From Rhodobacterales bacterium LSUCC0031 (GTDB lineage Bacteria; Pseudomonadota; Alphaproteobacteria; Rhodobacterales; Rhodobacteraceae): 64,000 bases of DNA. Shown piece after piece: positions 16,937 to 28,546 of the stretch. The DNA lies in the NCBI GenBank assembly GCA_015689735.1, contig WVSP01000002.1:372001-436000 (forward strand). Direction: 5' to 3'. Both the position numbers and the translations under genes were made by a program. Below the pieces are notes generated by a model. The model was not told the DNA's origin. It ran no database searches and was given only the letters and a program-made list of their open reading frames with translations. Position 1 is the stretch's first letter, and the number at the start of each line of letters is the position of its first letter.

Positions 16937-16959
16937 CGGCCCGCCTTGGCGGGCCGTTT
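16937..16959. terminator. Shared terminator between sodB and the LOG gene
   Basis: Near-perfect 9-bp inverted repeat (CGGCCCGCC / GGCGGGCCG) with a tiny loop, followed by TTTG on the plus strand. It lies 22 bp after sodB and 6 bp from the convergent LOG stop, so it can serve both directions. Confidence 0.7.
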
Positions 16960-16964
16960 GCGTG

Positions 16965-17522
16965 TCAGCCCGCGGTCGCGACCTGGCCAAGCCGTGCCAT
17001 CAGGCTCTCCACATCGGGGATGGTTTCGATGAAGCCTTTCAGGCTCTCCTCGGCAAAACCTTGAGCGATCACATGGTCGATGAGTGCAATCAACGGTTGC
17101 CAATAGCCCGCGATATCCAGAAGCAGGATGGGCTTTTGGTGCAGGCCAAGCTGGCGCCAGGTTAGCACCTCGAAGAACTCGTCGAGCGAGCCGGCCCCGC
17201 CGGGGAGCACCACCACGGCATCGGCATTCATGAACATCACCTTTTTGCGTTCATGCATGGTTTCGGTGATGACGAAGGTGGTCAGGTCGCGTTTTCCGAC
17301 CTCCCATGCCATAAGGTGGGTGGGAATGACACCGAAGGTTTCACCATCCGCCGCTTGGGCTGCGCGGGCGACCGCGCCCATGATGCCGACATCGCCTGCG
17401 CCATAGACCAAGCGCATCCTGGCCGCGGCCAAGGCACGGCCAAGTGCATCGGCGGCGGCCATATAGGCCGGGTCGGCGCCGGGGCGCGCGCCACAATAGA
17501 CACAGACCGATAGACTTTTCAT
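16965..17522 (-). CDS. LOG-family Rossmann protein (TIGR00730, cytokinin-type phosphoribohydrolase)
   Basis: 185 residues. The lysine-decarboxylase-like/LOG fold, whose members hydrolyse nucleoside 5'-monophosphates to base and ribose 5-phosphate. The active-site signature is VVLPGGAGSLDEFFEVLTW (classical PGGxGTxxE with Thr replaced by Ser) plus HERKKVMF. ATG at 17522 begins the usual MKSLSVCVYCGARPG. The physiological substrate in bacteria is often unknown. Convergent with sodB. Confidence 0.9.
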   Translation of the reverse strand: MKSLSVCVYCGARPGADPAYMAAADALGRALAAARMRLVYGAGDVGIMGAVARAAQAADGETFGVIPTHLMAWEVGKRDLTTFVITETMHERKKVMFMNADAVVVLPGGAGSLDEFFEVLTWRQLGLHQKPILLLDIAGYWQPLIALIDHVIAQGFAEESLKGFIETIPDVESLMARLGQVATAG

Positions 17523-17662
17523 CGCAATCCCTTGCACTTGCCCAGAGTTTCCCCCCTGATAGGCCGAAGCAATCGGCGGCTCAAGCTGCATGGGGGCCGC
17601 GCCCACGATTTCGGCATGCAACAACGGGGGTGAACCCCGTCCTTGGGGGAGACACAACGGCC

Positions 17663-19039
17663 ATGGCGACACCTGCGTCGGGCGCAACAGGGGCAAGCAC
17701 CCGTGCGATCATCTGGTTTGGCGTGATTGGTGCTGCGGCCTTTGCAGCCGTGATCGGTTTCATGACCTTGCAAGACAGCCCAGAGCCCGCGTCGCCGCCT
17801 GTCGCAGAAACGGCGACCGCGCCGAGCACTGCCAGCGACAGCGTGGCGCCCAGCGTCGCGCCTGCGCCGTCGCCCGCCGTGACTGAGCCTGCGCCGGCCC
17901 CGGAGGTCGCACAAGCACCGGCCCCGGCCCCCGTACCGGCTGAAACGCCCGTGGATGCTGTACCCACCGTGGCAGCCGCACCCGCCGACCAGGCGGTCGC
18001 AGCGCCCACGACAGAGATTGCCGCGCCCACGTTGCCCACGGAGATTGCAGCGCCGATGATGGCCCCGGTCCTTGATGTTGTACGGGTTGATGCCGATGGC
18101 AATGCGGTCATCGCTGGCCGTGCTGCGCCCGAGGTGAAGGTGGTGCTGTTCCTTGATGCAGCGCCAATCGCCGAGGTGATGGCCGATGGCGCGGGCAATT
18201 TCGTGGCGCTTTTGGTCATCGCGCCTGACGACAAGCCTCGTGTCCTGACGCTTGAGGCGGTGAGCGCTGATGGCACTATTGTTGCGGGCGCAGACAGCGT
18301 CTTGATTGCGCCTTTCGCGCTTGCCGTCGCCGAGGCGGCGATCGCGCAACCGGCCACCGTCGCATCGCCGGAAGTGGCACCCACAGTCGCCGCGCCCTCC
18401 GCTTCGGAGACCGCCATAGGTGAGGCCGTTCCCGCACCCGAACCCGCACCCGAACCCGCCCCCGCGCAGGCCGAGGTCGTGGCCCAAGCCCCTGCCGTTG
18501 TGATCGCAGGGCAAGACGGCATTCGTGTCGTGCAAGGTGCCACGGCGCAAGTCACCGACAAGCTTTATCTCGATGCGATCACCTATGATGAGGCTGGTGT
18601 CGTGGCGCTGGCCGGGCGCGGACAGCGAGCGGCCGATCTGCATGTGATGTTGGATGCCACGACCGTCAGCACCAGCGCCATCGATGATCGCGGACAATGG
18701 AGCGTGGCCTTGTCCAATGTCGCCCCCGGCACCTATCGCCTTCGGGTCGAACAGCGCGATGCGCGCGGCGTGGTGACCGATGCGCTTGAAACACCCTTCC
18801 TGCGCGAAGATCCTGCCCGTATTCGCGGCAACCCGATGCTGGTCGAACCGGGTAGTTCGGTGATCACCGTGCAGCGCGGCTTTACGCTTTGGGGGATCGC
18901 CGAGGCGAATTTTGGCAGCGGCTTCCTGTATGTGCAGATTTTCCAAGAAAACAGCGAGGATATCCGCGATCCGGACCTGATCTATCCCGGACAGATTTTC
19001 GCCTTGCCAGATCTGCCACGCGTCGGGGCGGCGCAGTGA
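17663..19039 (+). CDS. LysM-domain envelope protein with Ala/Pro-rich region
   Basis: 458 residues. One transmembrane anchor (about residues 15-35, AIIWFGVIGAAAFAAVIGF), then a long low-complexity Ala/Pro/Val/Glu-rich region (about 40-140), Ig/beta-type segments around 145-210 and 300-375, and a single C-terminal LysM domain (ITVQRGFTLWGIAEANFG to IYPGQIFALP) that would bind peptidoglycan. ATG at 17663 has GGGGGAG upstream. Probably an inner-membrane-anchored protein reaching the cell wall; no enzymatic domain is seen. Confidence 0.85.
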   Translation: MATPASGATGASTRAIIWFGVIGAAAFAAVIGFMTLQDSPEPASPPVAETATAPSTASDSVAPSVAPAPSPAVTEPAPAPEVAQAPAPAPVPAETPVDAVPTVAAAPADQAVAAPTTEIAAPTLPTEIAAPMMAPVLDVVRVDADGNAVIAGRAAPEVKVVLFLDAAPIAEVMADGAGNFVALLVIAPDDKPRVLTLEAVSADGTIVAGADSVLIAPFALAVAEAAIAQPATVASPEVAPTVAAPSASETAIGEAVPAPEPAPEPAPAQAEVVAQAPAVVIAGQDGIRVVQGATAQVTDKLYLDAITYDEAGVVALAGRGQRAADLHVMLDATTVSTSAIDDRGQWSVALSNVAPGTYRLRVEQRDARGVVTDALETPFLREDPARIRGNPMLVEPGSSVITVQRGFTLWGIAEANFGSGFLYVQIFQENSEDIRDPDLIYPGQIFALPDLPRVGAAQ

Positions 19040-19103
19040 TCGCTCTGGTCATTTCCGGGGGCGCGTCTTAGGTAGCTGGCAAGACAGCGCTTAGGACCAT
19101 CCC

Positions 19104-20972
19104 ATGCAAGCCAAGACCCGCGTCGCAGGCCCAGCGCCTGCGGCCCAAGACCAAGGCCCCCAACGTGACACCGAGGCTGCACGCGCGCGGCGTTCGGGCT
19201 GGCGCACCATGCGCAAGGTGGCCCCTTATCTTTGGCCAGCCGACAAGCCTTGGGTCAAGAGCCGCGTCTTGGCCGCGATGGCCTTTTTGCTTTTGGCCAA
19301 GCTGGTGGGTGTGGGCATTCCCTTTACCTACAAAGCCGCCGTTGATGTCCTGACAGGCGAGGGGGCAAGCCCTGCTTGGCTTTTGGGGATGGGTGCCGTT
19401 GGGATTACGGTCGCCTATGGGGTGGCGCGTGCGGCAAATATCGGTTTGCAGCAGTTGCGCGACGCAGTCTTTGCGCGGGTCGCGCAAGGGGCGCTTCGGC
19501 AACTCGCGCTTGAGACCTTTCAGCATATCCACGCATTGTCGCTGCGCTATCACATCACGCGCAAGACGGGTGGCCTGAGCCGGATCATCGAACGCGGGGT
19601 GAAGGGCGTCGATTTCCTGTTGCGCTTCATGCTCTTTTCGGTCGGCCCGTTGATCCTGGAACTTTTGCTGACAGGCATCATCTTGGCGCTGGTCTTTGAC
19701 ATCGGCTATCTGATCGTTTTGGTCGTCACCATCGGGCTTTATGTTTGGTTCACCTTTGCGGTGACCGAATGGCGCGTAAAAATCCGCAAGGAGATGAATG
19801 ACCAAGATACCGATGCCAATCAAAAGGCGATCGACAGCCTGCTCAACTACGAGACGGTGAAATATTTCAGCGCCGAAGCGCGCGAGGCGGCGCGCTACGA
19901 CAGCGCGATGGCCCGCTACGAGCGCGCCGCGATCAAGACATCGTTGTCATTGGCGTTTCTCAATTTCGGGCAATCGGTGATCATCTCGGCGGGTCTGGTC
20001 ATTGTCATGGTCATGGCGGCGATCGGTGTGCAATCGGGGGAATTGACGACGGGTGATTTCGTCATGGTCAACGCCTTCATGATCCAGATCACCATTCCGC
20101 TCAATTTCCTTGGCACGGTTTATCGCGAGATCCGGCAAGCCCTTGTCGATATGGGCGAGATGTTCGACCTTTTGGAACAGCCGCAGGAGATTTCCGATAA
20201 GCCCGGCGCGCCTGCACTGGCGGTCAGGGGCGGGTCGGTCGTGTTCGAAGATGTGCGCTTTGCATATGATCCGGCGCGTCCCATCCTCAAAGGGTTGAGC
20301 TTTACGTTGGCCCCAGGTGGCAGCGTGGCCTTGGTTGGCCCCTCGGGTTCGGGCAAATCGACGATCGGGCGGCTCTTGTTCCGCTTCTACGATGTCAGCG
20401 GCGGCGCGATTCGGATCGATGGCCAGGATCTCCGCGATGTGACGCAAGACAGCCTGCATGCGCAAATCGGTGTCGTGCCGCAAGACACGGTGCTGTTCAA
20501 CGACACGATCCGCTACAATATCGCCTATGGGCGTGCGGATGCGAGCCAAGCCGAGATCGAGGCAGCGGCACGCGCAGCGCGTATCCATGATTTCATCGCG
20601 GCGCTGCCCGAGGGCTACGATACGCCCGTAGGCGAGCGTGGGCTGAAGCTTTCGGGGGGCGAGAAACAGCGCGTAGGCATCGCGCGTACGCTTCTCAAGG
20701 ATCCGCCGATCCTGCTCTTGGACGAGGCGACCAGCGCGCTCGACAGCGAGACCGAGCGCGATATTCAAGCCGAGTTGAAGATGATGGGCGAAGGGCGGTC
20801 GGTGATCACCATCGCGCATCGCTTGTCCACGGTCGTCGATGCCGATCAGATCATCGTGTTGGAAGCAGGCGAGATTGTCGAACGCGGCACCCATGAACAG
20901 CTGCTTGCCAAGGCAGGCCGCTACGCCAGCATGTGGGCGCGTCAGCAGGCTGAAGAACAAGAAATATCCTGA
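19104..20972 (+). CDS. Atm1/HMT1-type ABC exporter (fused permease and ATPase)
   Basis: 622 residues: six transmembrane helices over about 60-340, then the nucleotide-binding domain with Walker A GPSGSGKST, signature LSGGEKQRVGIARTLL, Walker B ILLLDEATSALD and the H-loop IAHRLST. The N-terminal region and segments such as FQHIHALSLRYHITRKTGG and NYETVKYFSAEA are those of Atm1-like exporters, which move glutathione-linked or metal-thiol compounds for Fe-S homeostasis and metal detoxification. Functions as a homodimer. Transcribed alone between the LysM and trkA genes. Confidence 0.9.
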   Translation: MQAKTRVAGPAPAAQDQGPQRDTEAARARRSGWRTMRKVAPYLWPADKPWVKSRVLAAMAFLLLAKLVGVGIPFTYKAAVDVLTGEGASPAWLLGMGAVGITVAYGVARAANIGLQQLRDAVFARVAQGALRQLALETFQHIHALSLRYHITRKTGGLSRIIERGVKGVDFLLRFMLFSVGPLILELLLTGIILALVFDIGYLIVLVVTIGLYVWFTFAVTEWRVKIRKEMNDQDTDANQKAIDSLLNYETVKYFSAEAREAARYDSAMARYERAAIKTSLSLAFLNFGQSVIISAGLVIVMVMAAIGVQSGELTTGDFVMVNAFMIQITIPLNFLGTVYREIRQALVDMGEMFDLLEQPQEISDKPGAPALAVRGGSVVFEDVRFAYDPARPILKGLSFTLAPGGSVALVGPSGSGKSTIGRLLFRFYDVSGGAIRIDGQDLRDVTQDSLHAQIGVVPQDTVLFNDTIRYNIAYGRADASQAEIEAAARAARIHDFIAALPEGYDTPVGERGLKLSGGEKQRVGIARTLLKDPPILLLDEATSALDSETERDIQAELKMMGEGRSVITIAHRLSTVVDADQIIVLEAGEIVERGTHEQLLAKAGRYASMWARQQAEEQEIS

Positions 20973-21157
20973 GGGCAGGGGGGCGCGGTTATTCATCCGA
21001 ATAACGGCCTCATCGTATCAGCCCACAGAACATGTGCGGGTGCTGCGGTGCGTATTTGGGGAAAGCTGACAAAGATGCGCTGGGGCAAGGTGGATTGACC
21101 TTTGCCGCCAAGCCATGCCAGTGAAGGGCTGAATGCGCCCGCAGGGACGGAAGGTTC

Positions 21158-22534
21158 ATGAAGGTCATCATCTGTGGCGCAGGCCAGGTCGGCTGGCAGA
21201 TCGCGCGCCATCTTTCCGGCGAAAAGAACGATGTAACCGTCGTTGACAGCAACCCCGAGCTTGTCCGCCGTGCCACCGACACGCTTGATGTGCAGGGATT
21301 GACGGGGTTTGCATCGTATCCCGATGTGCTGGAGCGCGCCGGCGCGCGCGATGCCGACATGATCATCGCGGCGACATTCTCGGACGAGGTCAACATGGTG
21401 ACCTGCCAGGTTGCCCACTCTGTCTTCGCTGTGCCGCGCAAGATCGCCCGGTTGCGCGCGCGCAGCTATCTCGACGCGATCTATTCCGATCTGTATCGGC
21501 GCGACCATTTGCCGATTGATGTCGTCATCTCGCCCGAGGAGGAGGTGGCTCAAGCCGCCCTTGCGCGCATCCGCTCGCCTGCGACCTTTGACACGGAAGA
21601 TTTCCTTGCGGGCGAAGCCAAGCTCTTGGGTATCCAGCTCGATGCCGATTGCCCGGTGTTGGAAACCCCACTCAAGCAATTGTCCGAGCTGTTCTCGACC
21701 TTGCGCGCGATCGTGGTGGGCATTCGCCGCGAAGGGAGTTTGTTTGTTCCCGAACCGGGTGATCAGCTATTTGCGGGTGACCAGATCTATGTCTGTACCC
21801 ACACCGTCGATGCCGGTCGCACGCTGGAGATCTTTGGCAAGACCGCGCGTTTGCCCGAACGGGTCTTGATCGTGGGCGGCGGCAATGTGGGGCTGACCGT
21901 TGCACGCGCGCTTGAGGCCGGGCCGGAGCGCATGCGGGTGCGCGTGATCGAGAAATCGCGCGCACGCGCCGAAGTCGCCGCCGACGGCTTGGAGCGGACC
22001 ATCGTTTTGCATGGCGATGGCCTTGATGCCGAAATGCTGCGCGAGGCGGGTGTGGACCGTGTCGATGCCGTGCTGTGTGTCACCGATGATGACAAGACCA
22101 ATCTTTTGGCCTCGGTCAGGGCCAAGACCGCAGGGGCGACGCTATCGATTGCGCTGGTGAATGATCCGACCTTGGTGCCGATGATGAAGCCTTTGGGGAT
22201 CGATGCCTATATCAATCCGCGCGCGACGACCGTGAGCTCGATCTTGCGCCATATCCGCCATGGGCGGGTGCGTGGTGTTTATTCGGTGGGCGACAGTGAG
22301 GCCGAGGTGATCGAGGCGCAGGTATTGTCAACCTCGGCCATTGCAGGTCGCCAGATCCGCGATATCGATTTTCCCGAAGGTGTGCTGGTGGGCGCGGTGC
22401 AAAAGAGTGGCAAGGTGGTGCGTGCTTCGGGCTCCACCCGGATCGACGAGGGCGATGTGATCGTGCTTTTCGTTTTGGCCGCTGATGTGCCGGCGGTCGA
22501 GACGCTCCTTCAGGTCTCGATCGACTTTTTCTGA
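21158..22534 (+). CDS. trkA: Trk potassium uptake regulator TrkA
   Basis: 458 residues. Peripheral NAD-binding regulator of TrkH. Two RCK/TrkA-N dinucleotide folds (KVIICGAGQVGWQIA at the start, RVLIVGGGNVGLTVA at about 231), each followed by a TrkA-C domain. The protein begins directly with the first fold, fixing ATG at 21158. trkH follows 4 bp later, so this is a complete K+ uptake operon. Confidence 0.95.
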   Translation: MKVIICGAGQVGWQIARHLSGEKNDVTVVDSNPELVRRATDTLDVQGLTGFASYPDVLERAGARDADMIIAATFSDEVNMVTCQVAHSVFAVPRKIARLRARSYLDAIYSDLYRRDHLPIDVVISPEEEVAQAALARIRSPATFDTEDFLAGEAKLLGIQLDADCPVLETPLKQLSELFSTLRAIVVGIRREGSLFVPEPGDQLFAGDQIYVCTHTVDAGRTLEIFGKTARLPERVLIVGGGNVGLTVARALEAGPERMRVRVIEKSRARAEVAADGLERTIVLHGDGLDAEMLREAGVDRVDAVLCVTDDDKTNLLASVRAKTAGATLSIALVNDPTLVPMMKPLGIDAYINPRATTVSSILRHIRHGRVRGVYSVGDSEAEVIEAQVLSTSAIAGRQIRDIDFPEGVLVGAVQKSGKVVRASGSTRIDEGDVIVLFVLAADVPAVETLLQVSIDFF

Positions 22535-22538
22535 CGCC

Positions 22539-24056
22539 ATGGCGCGCCCTGACCGCAGCCCGCCGATTTTCGTCACCCTGCTGATCGCGGCGGCAGTGGC
22601 AAGCCTCGTGCCTTCATTTTACGGTGCGGCGGTGGGTGATTTCGACAATGCGCGGGTCTTTTTCTATTGCGGTTTGTTGTTTGCGATCGCGGGCGGATTC
22701 ATCGGCCTTGCGGTGGCCACAACGCCACGCAATCGGACCGAGCATCGCTATCTTTTGGGCTTGGTGCTCTCCTATTTCTGGCTACCCTTGGTCTTGTCCT
22801 TGCCGATGGTGCAGGCAACCCAAGACCTGCGCCTGATCGATATCTATCTCGATATGGCTTCGGCGCTGACGACGACGGGTGCGCCGATTTTTACGCCGGT
22901 GCAGCTTGCCGATACCTTGCATCTATGGCGCGCCACCGTGGGCTGGTTCGGGGGGCTTTTGATCTGGATCACCGCCCTTGCGGTGCTATCGCCGCTCAAT
23001 CTTGGCGGGTTCGAAGTCTCTTCCAATGTCTTGCCAGGCACACAAATCGCAAGCTTGCGCGGCCAATTGACCTTGGTGACTGCGGCGGGTCGGTTGCACC
23101 GAGCCGCGTTTGTGTTGACGCCCATCTATGTGGGGTTGAGCATCGTGCTGGCCATGGCGCTGACCATTGCCGGAGAGCGTCCCTTGCATGCGGTGATCCA
23201 TGCCATGTCCACTTTGTCCACATCAGGGATCAGCGCTGTTGCTGGCCCGCCGGATGGTCAAGGGGGCGTGATCGGTGAGATGGTGATTGCGGTGTTCTTT
23301 GTTTTTGCGCTGACACGGCGCAGTTTCTCGAACGGTTTCACGGCGGCATGGCCGCGCGCCCTTGTGCAGGACCGCGAGTTACGACTGGCGGTGTTCGTGG
23401 CCTTGGTCTTGCCGAGCTTCCTGTTCCTGCGCCATTGGCTTGCCGCTTATGGCGGTGATGGGCTTGACGATATCGCGGGTGCATTCGCAGCATTCTGGGG
23501 AAGCATCTTCACTGTCTTGTCGTTTTTGACCACCACGGGCTTTGTCTCGGCAAATTGGGGGCAGGCTCTTGGCTGGTCGGGTTTGACGACACCAGGGTTG
23601 ATTTTGGCAGGTCTGGTGATCATGGGCGGCGGCGTGGCGACCACGGCGGGCGGGCTGAAGCTTTTGCGCATATACGCGCTTTACAAACATGGCACACGCG
23701 AGATTGACCGCTTGATCTACCCCCATTCCGTCGCGGGTGCGGGCCGGTTGGGGCGGCGTATCCGGCGTGAAGGCGCCTTTATCGCATGGGTCTTTTTCAT
23801 GCTGCTCCTGATCACGATCGGCGCGGTGAGTGTGGCTTTGGGGATGACCGGGCTCGACTTTACGCAATCCTTGATCCTCGCCATCTCGGCGATTGCGACC
23901 GCCGGCCCCTTGGCCAGCGTCGCGGGAGAGGTGCCGATTTCCTATATCGCGCTGAGCGATCCGGCCAAGTTCATCTTGGTCGCGGCGATGGTTATCGGGC
24001 GTATGGAAACGCTTGTGTTCATCGCGATCTTGAACCCGAGCTTTTGGCGATCATAG
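22539..24056 (+). CDS. trkH: Trk potassium transporter membrane subunit TrkH
   Basis: 505 residues with four pore repeats, each with a P-loop: ALTTTGAPIF, STLSTSGISAV, FLTTTGFVSANWG and IATAGPLAS. The third matches the TTGF-type potassium filter closely; the others are degenerate as usual. ATG at 22539 lies 4 bp after trkA. Together with TrkA it forms the low-affinity K+ uptake system of the inner membrane. Confidence 0.95.
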   Translation: MARPDRSPPIFVTLLIAAAVASLVPSFYGAAVGDFDNARVFFYCGLLFAIAGGFIGLAVATTPRNRTEHRYLLGLVLSYFWLPLVLSLPMVQATQDLRLIDIYLDMASALTTTGAPIFTPVQLADTLHLWRATVGWFGGLLIWITALAVLSPLNLGGFEVSSNVLPGTQIASLRGQLTLVTAAGRLHRAAFVLTPIYVGLSIVLAMALTIAGERPLHAVIHAMSTLSTSGISAVAGPPDGQGGVIGEMVIAVFFVFALTRRSFSNGFTAAWPRALVQDRELRLAVFVALVLPSFLFLRHWLAAYGGDGLDDIAGAFAAFWGSIFTVLSFLTTTGFVSANWGQALGWSGLTTPGLILAGLVIMGGGVATTAGGLKLLRIYALYKHGTREIDRLIYPHSVAGAGRLGRRIRREGAFIAWVFFMLLLITIGAVSVALGMTGLDFTQSLILAISAIATAGPLASVAGEVPISYIALSDPAKFILVAAMVIGRMETLVFIAILNPSFWRS

Positions 24057-24192
24057 CACAGCTGCGCGATGTGACGTGACAGAGGGTTGATCTTTTGAGT
24101 GAATTACCTGCACAGATGTCTCGACATTCGGTCGGGACGGTTGCAAACTCATCTCCGTTACGCCAGCCCAGCACAAGAAGGCGCACATCAAG

Positions 24193-24426
24193 ATGGCCGA
24201 GACGAAACAAAATCTTCAGGACGCGTTCCTCAACCATGTCCGCAAGACCAAGGTGCCGGTGACGATCTTTTTGATCAACGGCGTCAAGCTGCAAGGCGTC
24301 ATCACATGGTTCGACAATTTCTGCGTACTGTTGCGCCGCGATGGCCAAAGCCAGCTTGTCTATAAGCATGCGATCTCGACCGTGATGCCGGCGCAACCGA
24401 TCAGCCTTTATGACGGGGAAGAGTGA
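24193..24426 (+). CDS. hfq: RNA chaperone Hfq
   Basis: 77 residues, the short alphaproteobacterial form. Sm1 region ([19 protein letters not shown]) and Sm2 region ([13 protein letters not shown]) are complete; the C-terminal tail is almost absent. A hexameric chaperone that pairs small RNAs with mRNAs. Its TGA overlaps the GTG of hflX, the classical hfq-hflX order. Confidence 0.97.
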   Translation: MAETKQNLQDAFLNHVRKTKVPVTIFLINGVKLQGVITWFDNFCVLLRRDGQSQLVYKHAISTVMPAQPISLYDGEE

Positions 24427-25723
24427 CGCGCCAGCCCGTGTCCGCGCACGGTGATGACGCGCAGGCCAAGGGGCCGATGCGCGCGCTGGTGTTGCATCCC
24501 GATCTGAAATCCGACCGCAATCGACGCAACCCCGAACCTGCCCTTGCCGAGGCGGTGGCGCTGGCTGCGGCGCTGCCCGATCTCGCGGTGGTGGGCGCGC
24601 AGATCGTGCGCCTGCCGCGCGCGCAGCCGGGCTTGTTGTTTGGCACGGGCAAGATTGCCGAACTCAAGGCGCAGATCGCCGATCTTGGGGTTGGGCTGGT
24701 CTTGATCGATGGCCCCGTGACGCCGGTACAGCAGCGCAATCTTGAAAAGGAATGGGGCGTCAAGCTGTTGGACCGCACCGGGCTGATCCTTGAGATTTTC
24801 GCCGATCGTGCCGCCACGCGCGAGGGGGTGTTACAGGTGGAGCTTGCCGCACTGAGCTATCAGCGCACGCGGCTGGTGCGGGCATGGACCCATCTTGAAC
24901 GCCAGCGTGGCGGCTTGGGCTTTGTGGGCGGTCCCGGTGAAACCCAGATCGAGGCTGATCGCCGCGCCATCGACGAGGCGGTGACGCGCATCCGCCGCCA
25001 ACTGGCCAGTGTCGTGAAAACCCGCGAATTGCACCGCAAGGCGCGCGCGAAGGTGCCTTATCCGATTGTCGCGCTGGTGGGTTATACCAATGCGGGCAAA
25101 TCGACGCTGTTCAACCGCCTGACCGGGGCGCAGGTCTTGGCCAAGGACATGCTCTTTGCCACACTCGACCCCACGATGCGTGCGGTGCGCTTGCCCGACG
25201 GCACAGATATCATCTTGTCCGACACGGTGGGCTTCATCTCGGATTTGCCGACCGAACTGGTTGCGGCGTTTCGCGCCACGCTCGAAGAGGTGCTCGATGC
25301 CGATCTGATCTGCCATGTGCGCGACATTAGTCATGCCGAGACCGAGGAACAGGCCGCCGATGTCGCCGCAATTTTGCGGAGCCTTGGCGTGGCCGAAACC
25401 GCGCCCATGATCGAGGTCTGGAACAAGATCGACAATTTACCCGATGATCTGGCCGCCGCAACCGAGGCGATGGCTGACCGCCGCCCCCATGTCTTTGCCG
25501 TCTCTGCGTTAAGCGGGGCGGGAATGGAGCCGCTACTTGTCGCGATTGCCGATACATTGTCACCGCCGCGCAGCTTGGCCTTGGTCACGCTGGCCCATGA
25601 TGATGGGCGCAAGCGGGCATGGCTTTATGCCCAAGGCGTGGTCGAGGACGAGGCGATGACCGACCATGACATGCGCTTGCGCGTGAATTGGACCGCGCGG
25701 CAAGAACAGGCGTTTCGCAAGCT

Positions 25724-25727
<4 letters not shown>
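24423..25727 (+). CDS. hflX: GTPase HflX
   Basis: 434 residues. Ribosome-associated GTPase that splits or rescues stalled ribosomes. N-terminal HflX domain ([25 protein letters not shown]), [13 protein letters not shown], then the G domain from about 220 with [12 protein letters not shown] (G1), [10 protein letters not shown] (G3) and NKID (G4). GTG at 24423 is embedded in the hfq stop. Its stop TAG shares the tetranucleotide CTAG with the stop of the convergent RimB-RimK gene. Confidence 0.95.
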
Positions 25728-28326
<2,599 letters not shown>

Positions 28327-28437
28327 TATAGACCAGCGGATGGTGGGCGAGATGCCTTTATCAGCGCAAAACCGGCCTTGCGCCTTTCTTTCAGCAGGCG
28401 CACCATGTCGGCCAAGGACGGGGGCTTGCCCCGGTGG

Positions 28438-28465
28438 TTGAAACCTGTCCTCCGCTGCCCCAAAT
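28438..28465 (+). promoter_or_regulatory. Heat-shock-like (RpoH) promoter of lon
   Basis: TTGAAA (28438-28443), 14 nt, then CCCCAAAT (28458-28465), about 80 bp ahead of lon. This resembles the sigma-32 pattern (CTTGAAA, then CCCCATNT). lon is a classical heat-shock gene, which supports the reading. Inference from pattern only. Confidence 0.55.
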
Positions 28466-28546
28466 TAAGCCCCTATCGGATCGGTGCCGCGCGGCTGCCC
28501 AGACAGAGCCGGCCCTGATGCCAAGACCAAGGAAGGCAAGACCCAA

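Noticed and set aside
17519-18946. Minus-strand open frame opposite the LysM-protein gene
   Set aside because: A Gly/Arg/Cys-rich translation generated by the Ala/Pro-rich coding region on the other strand.
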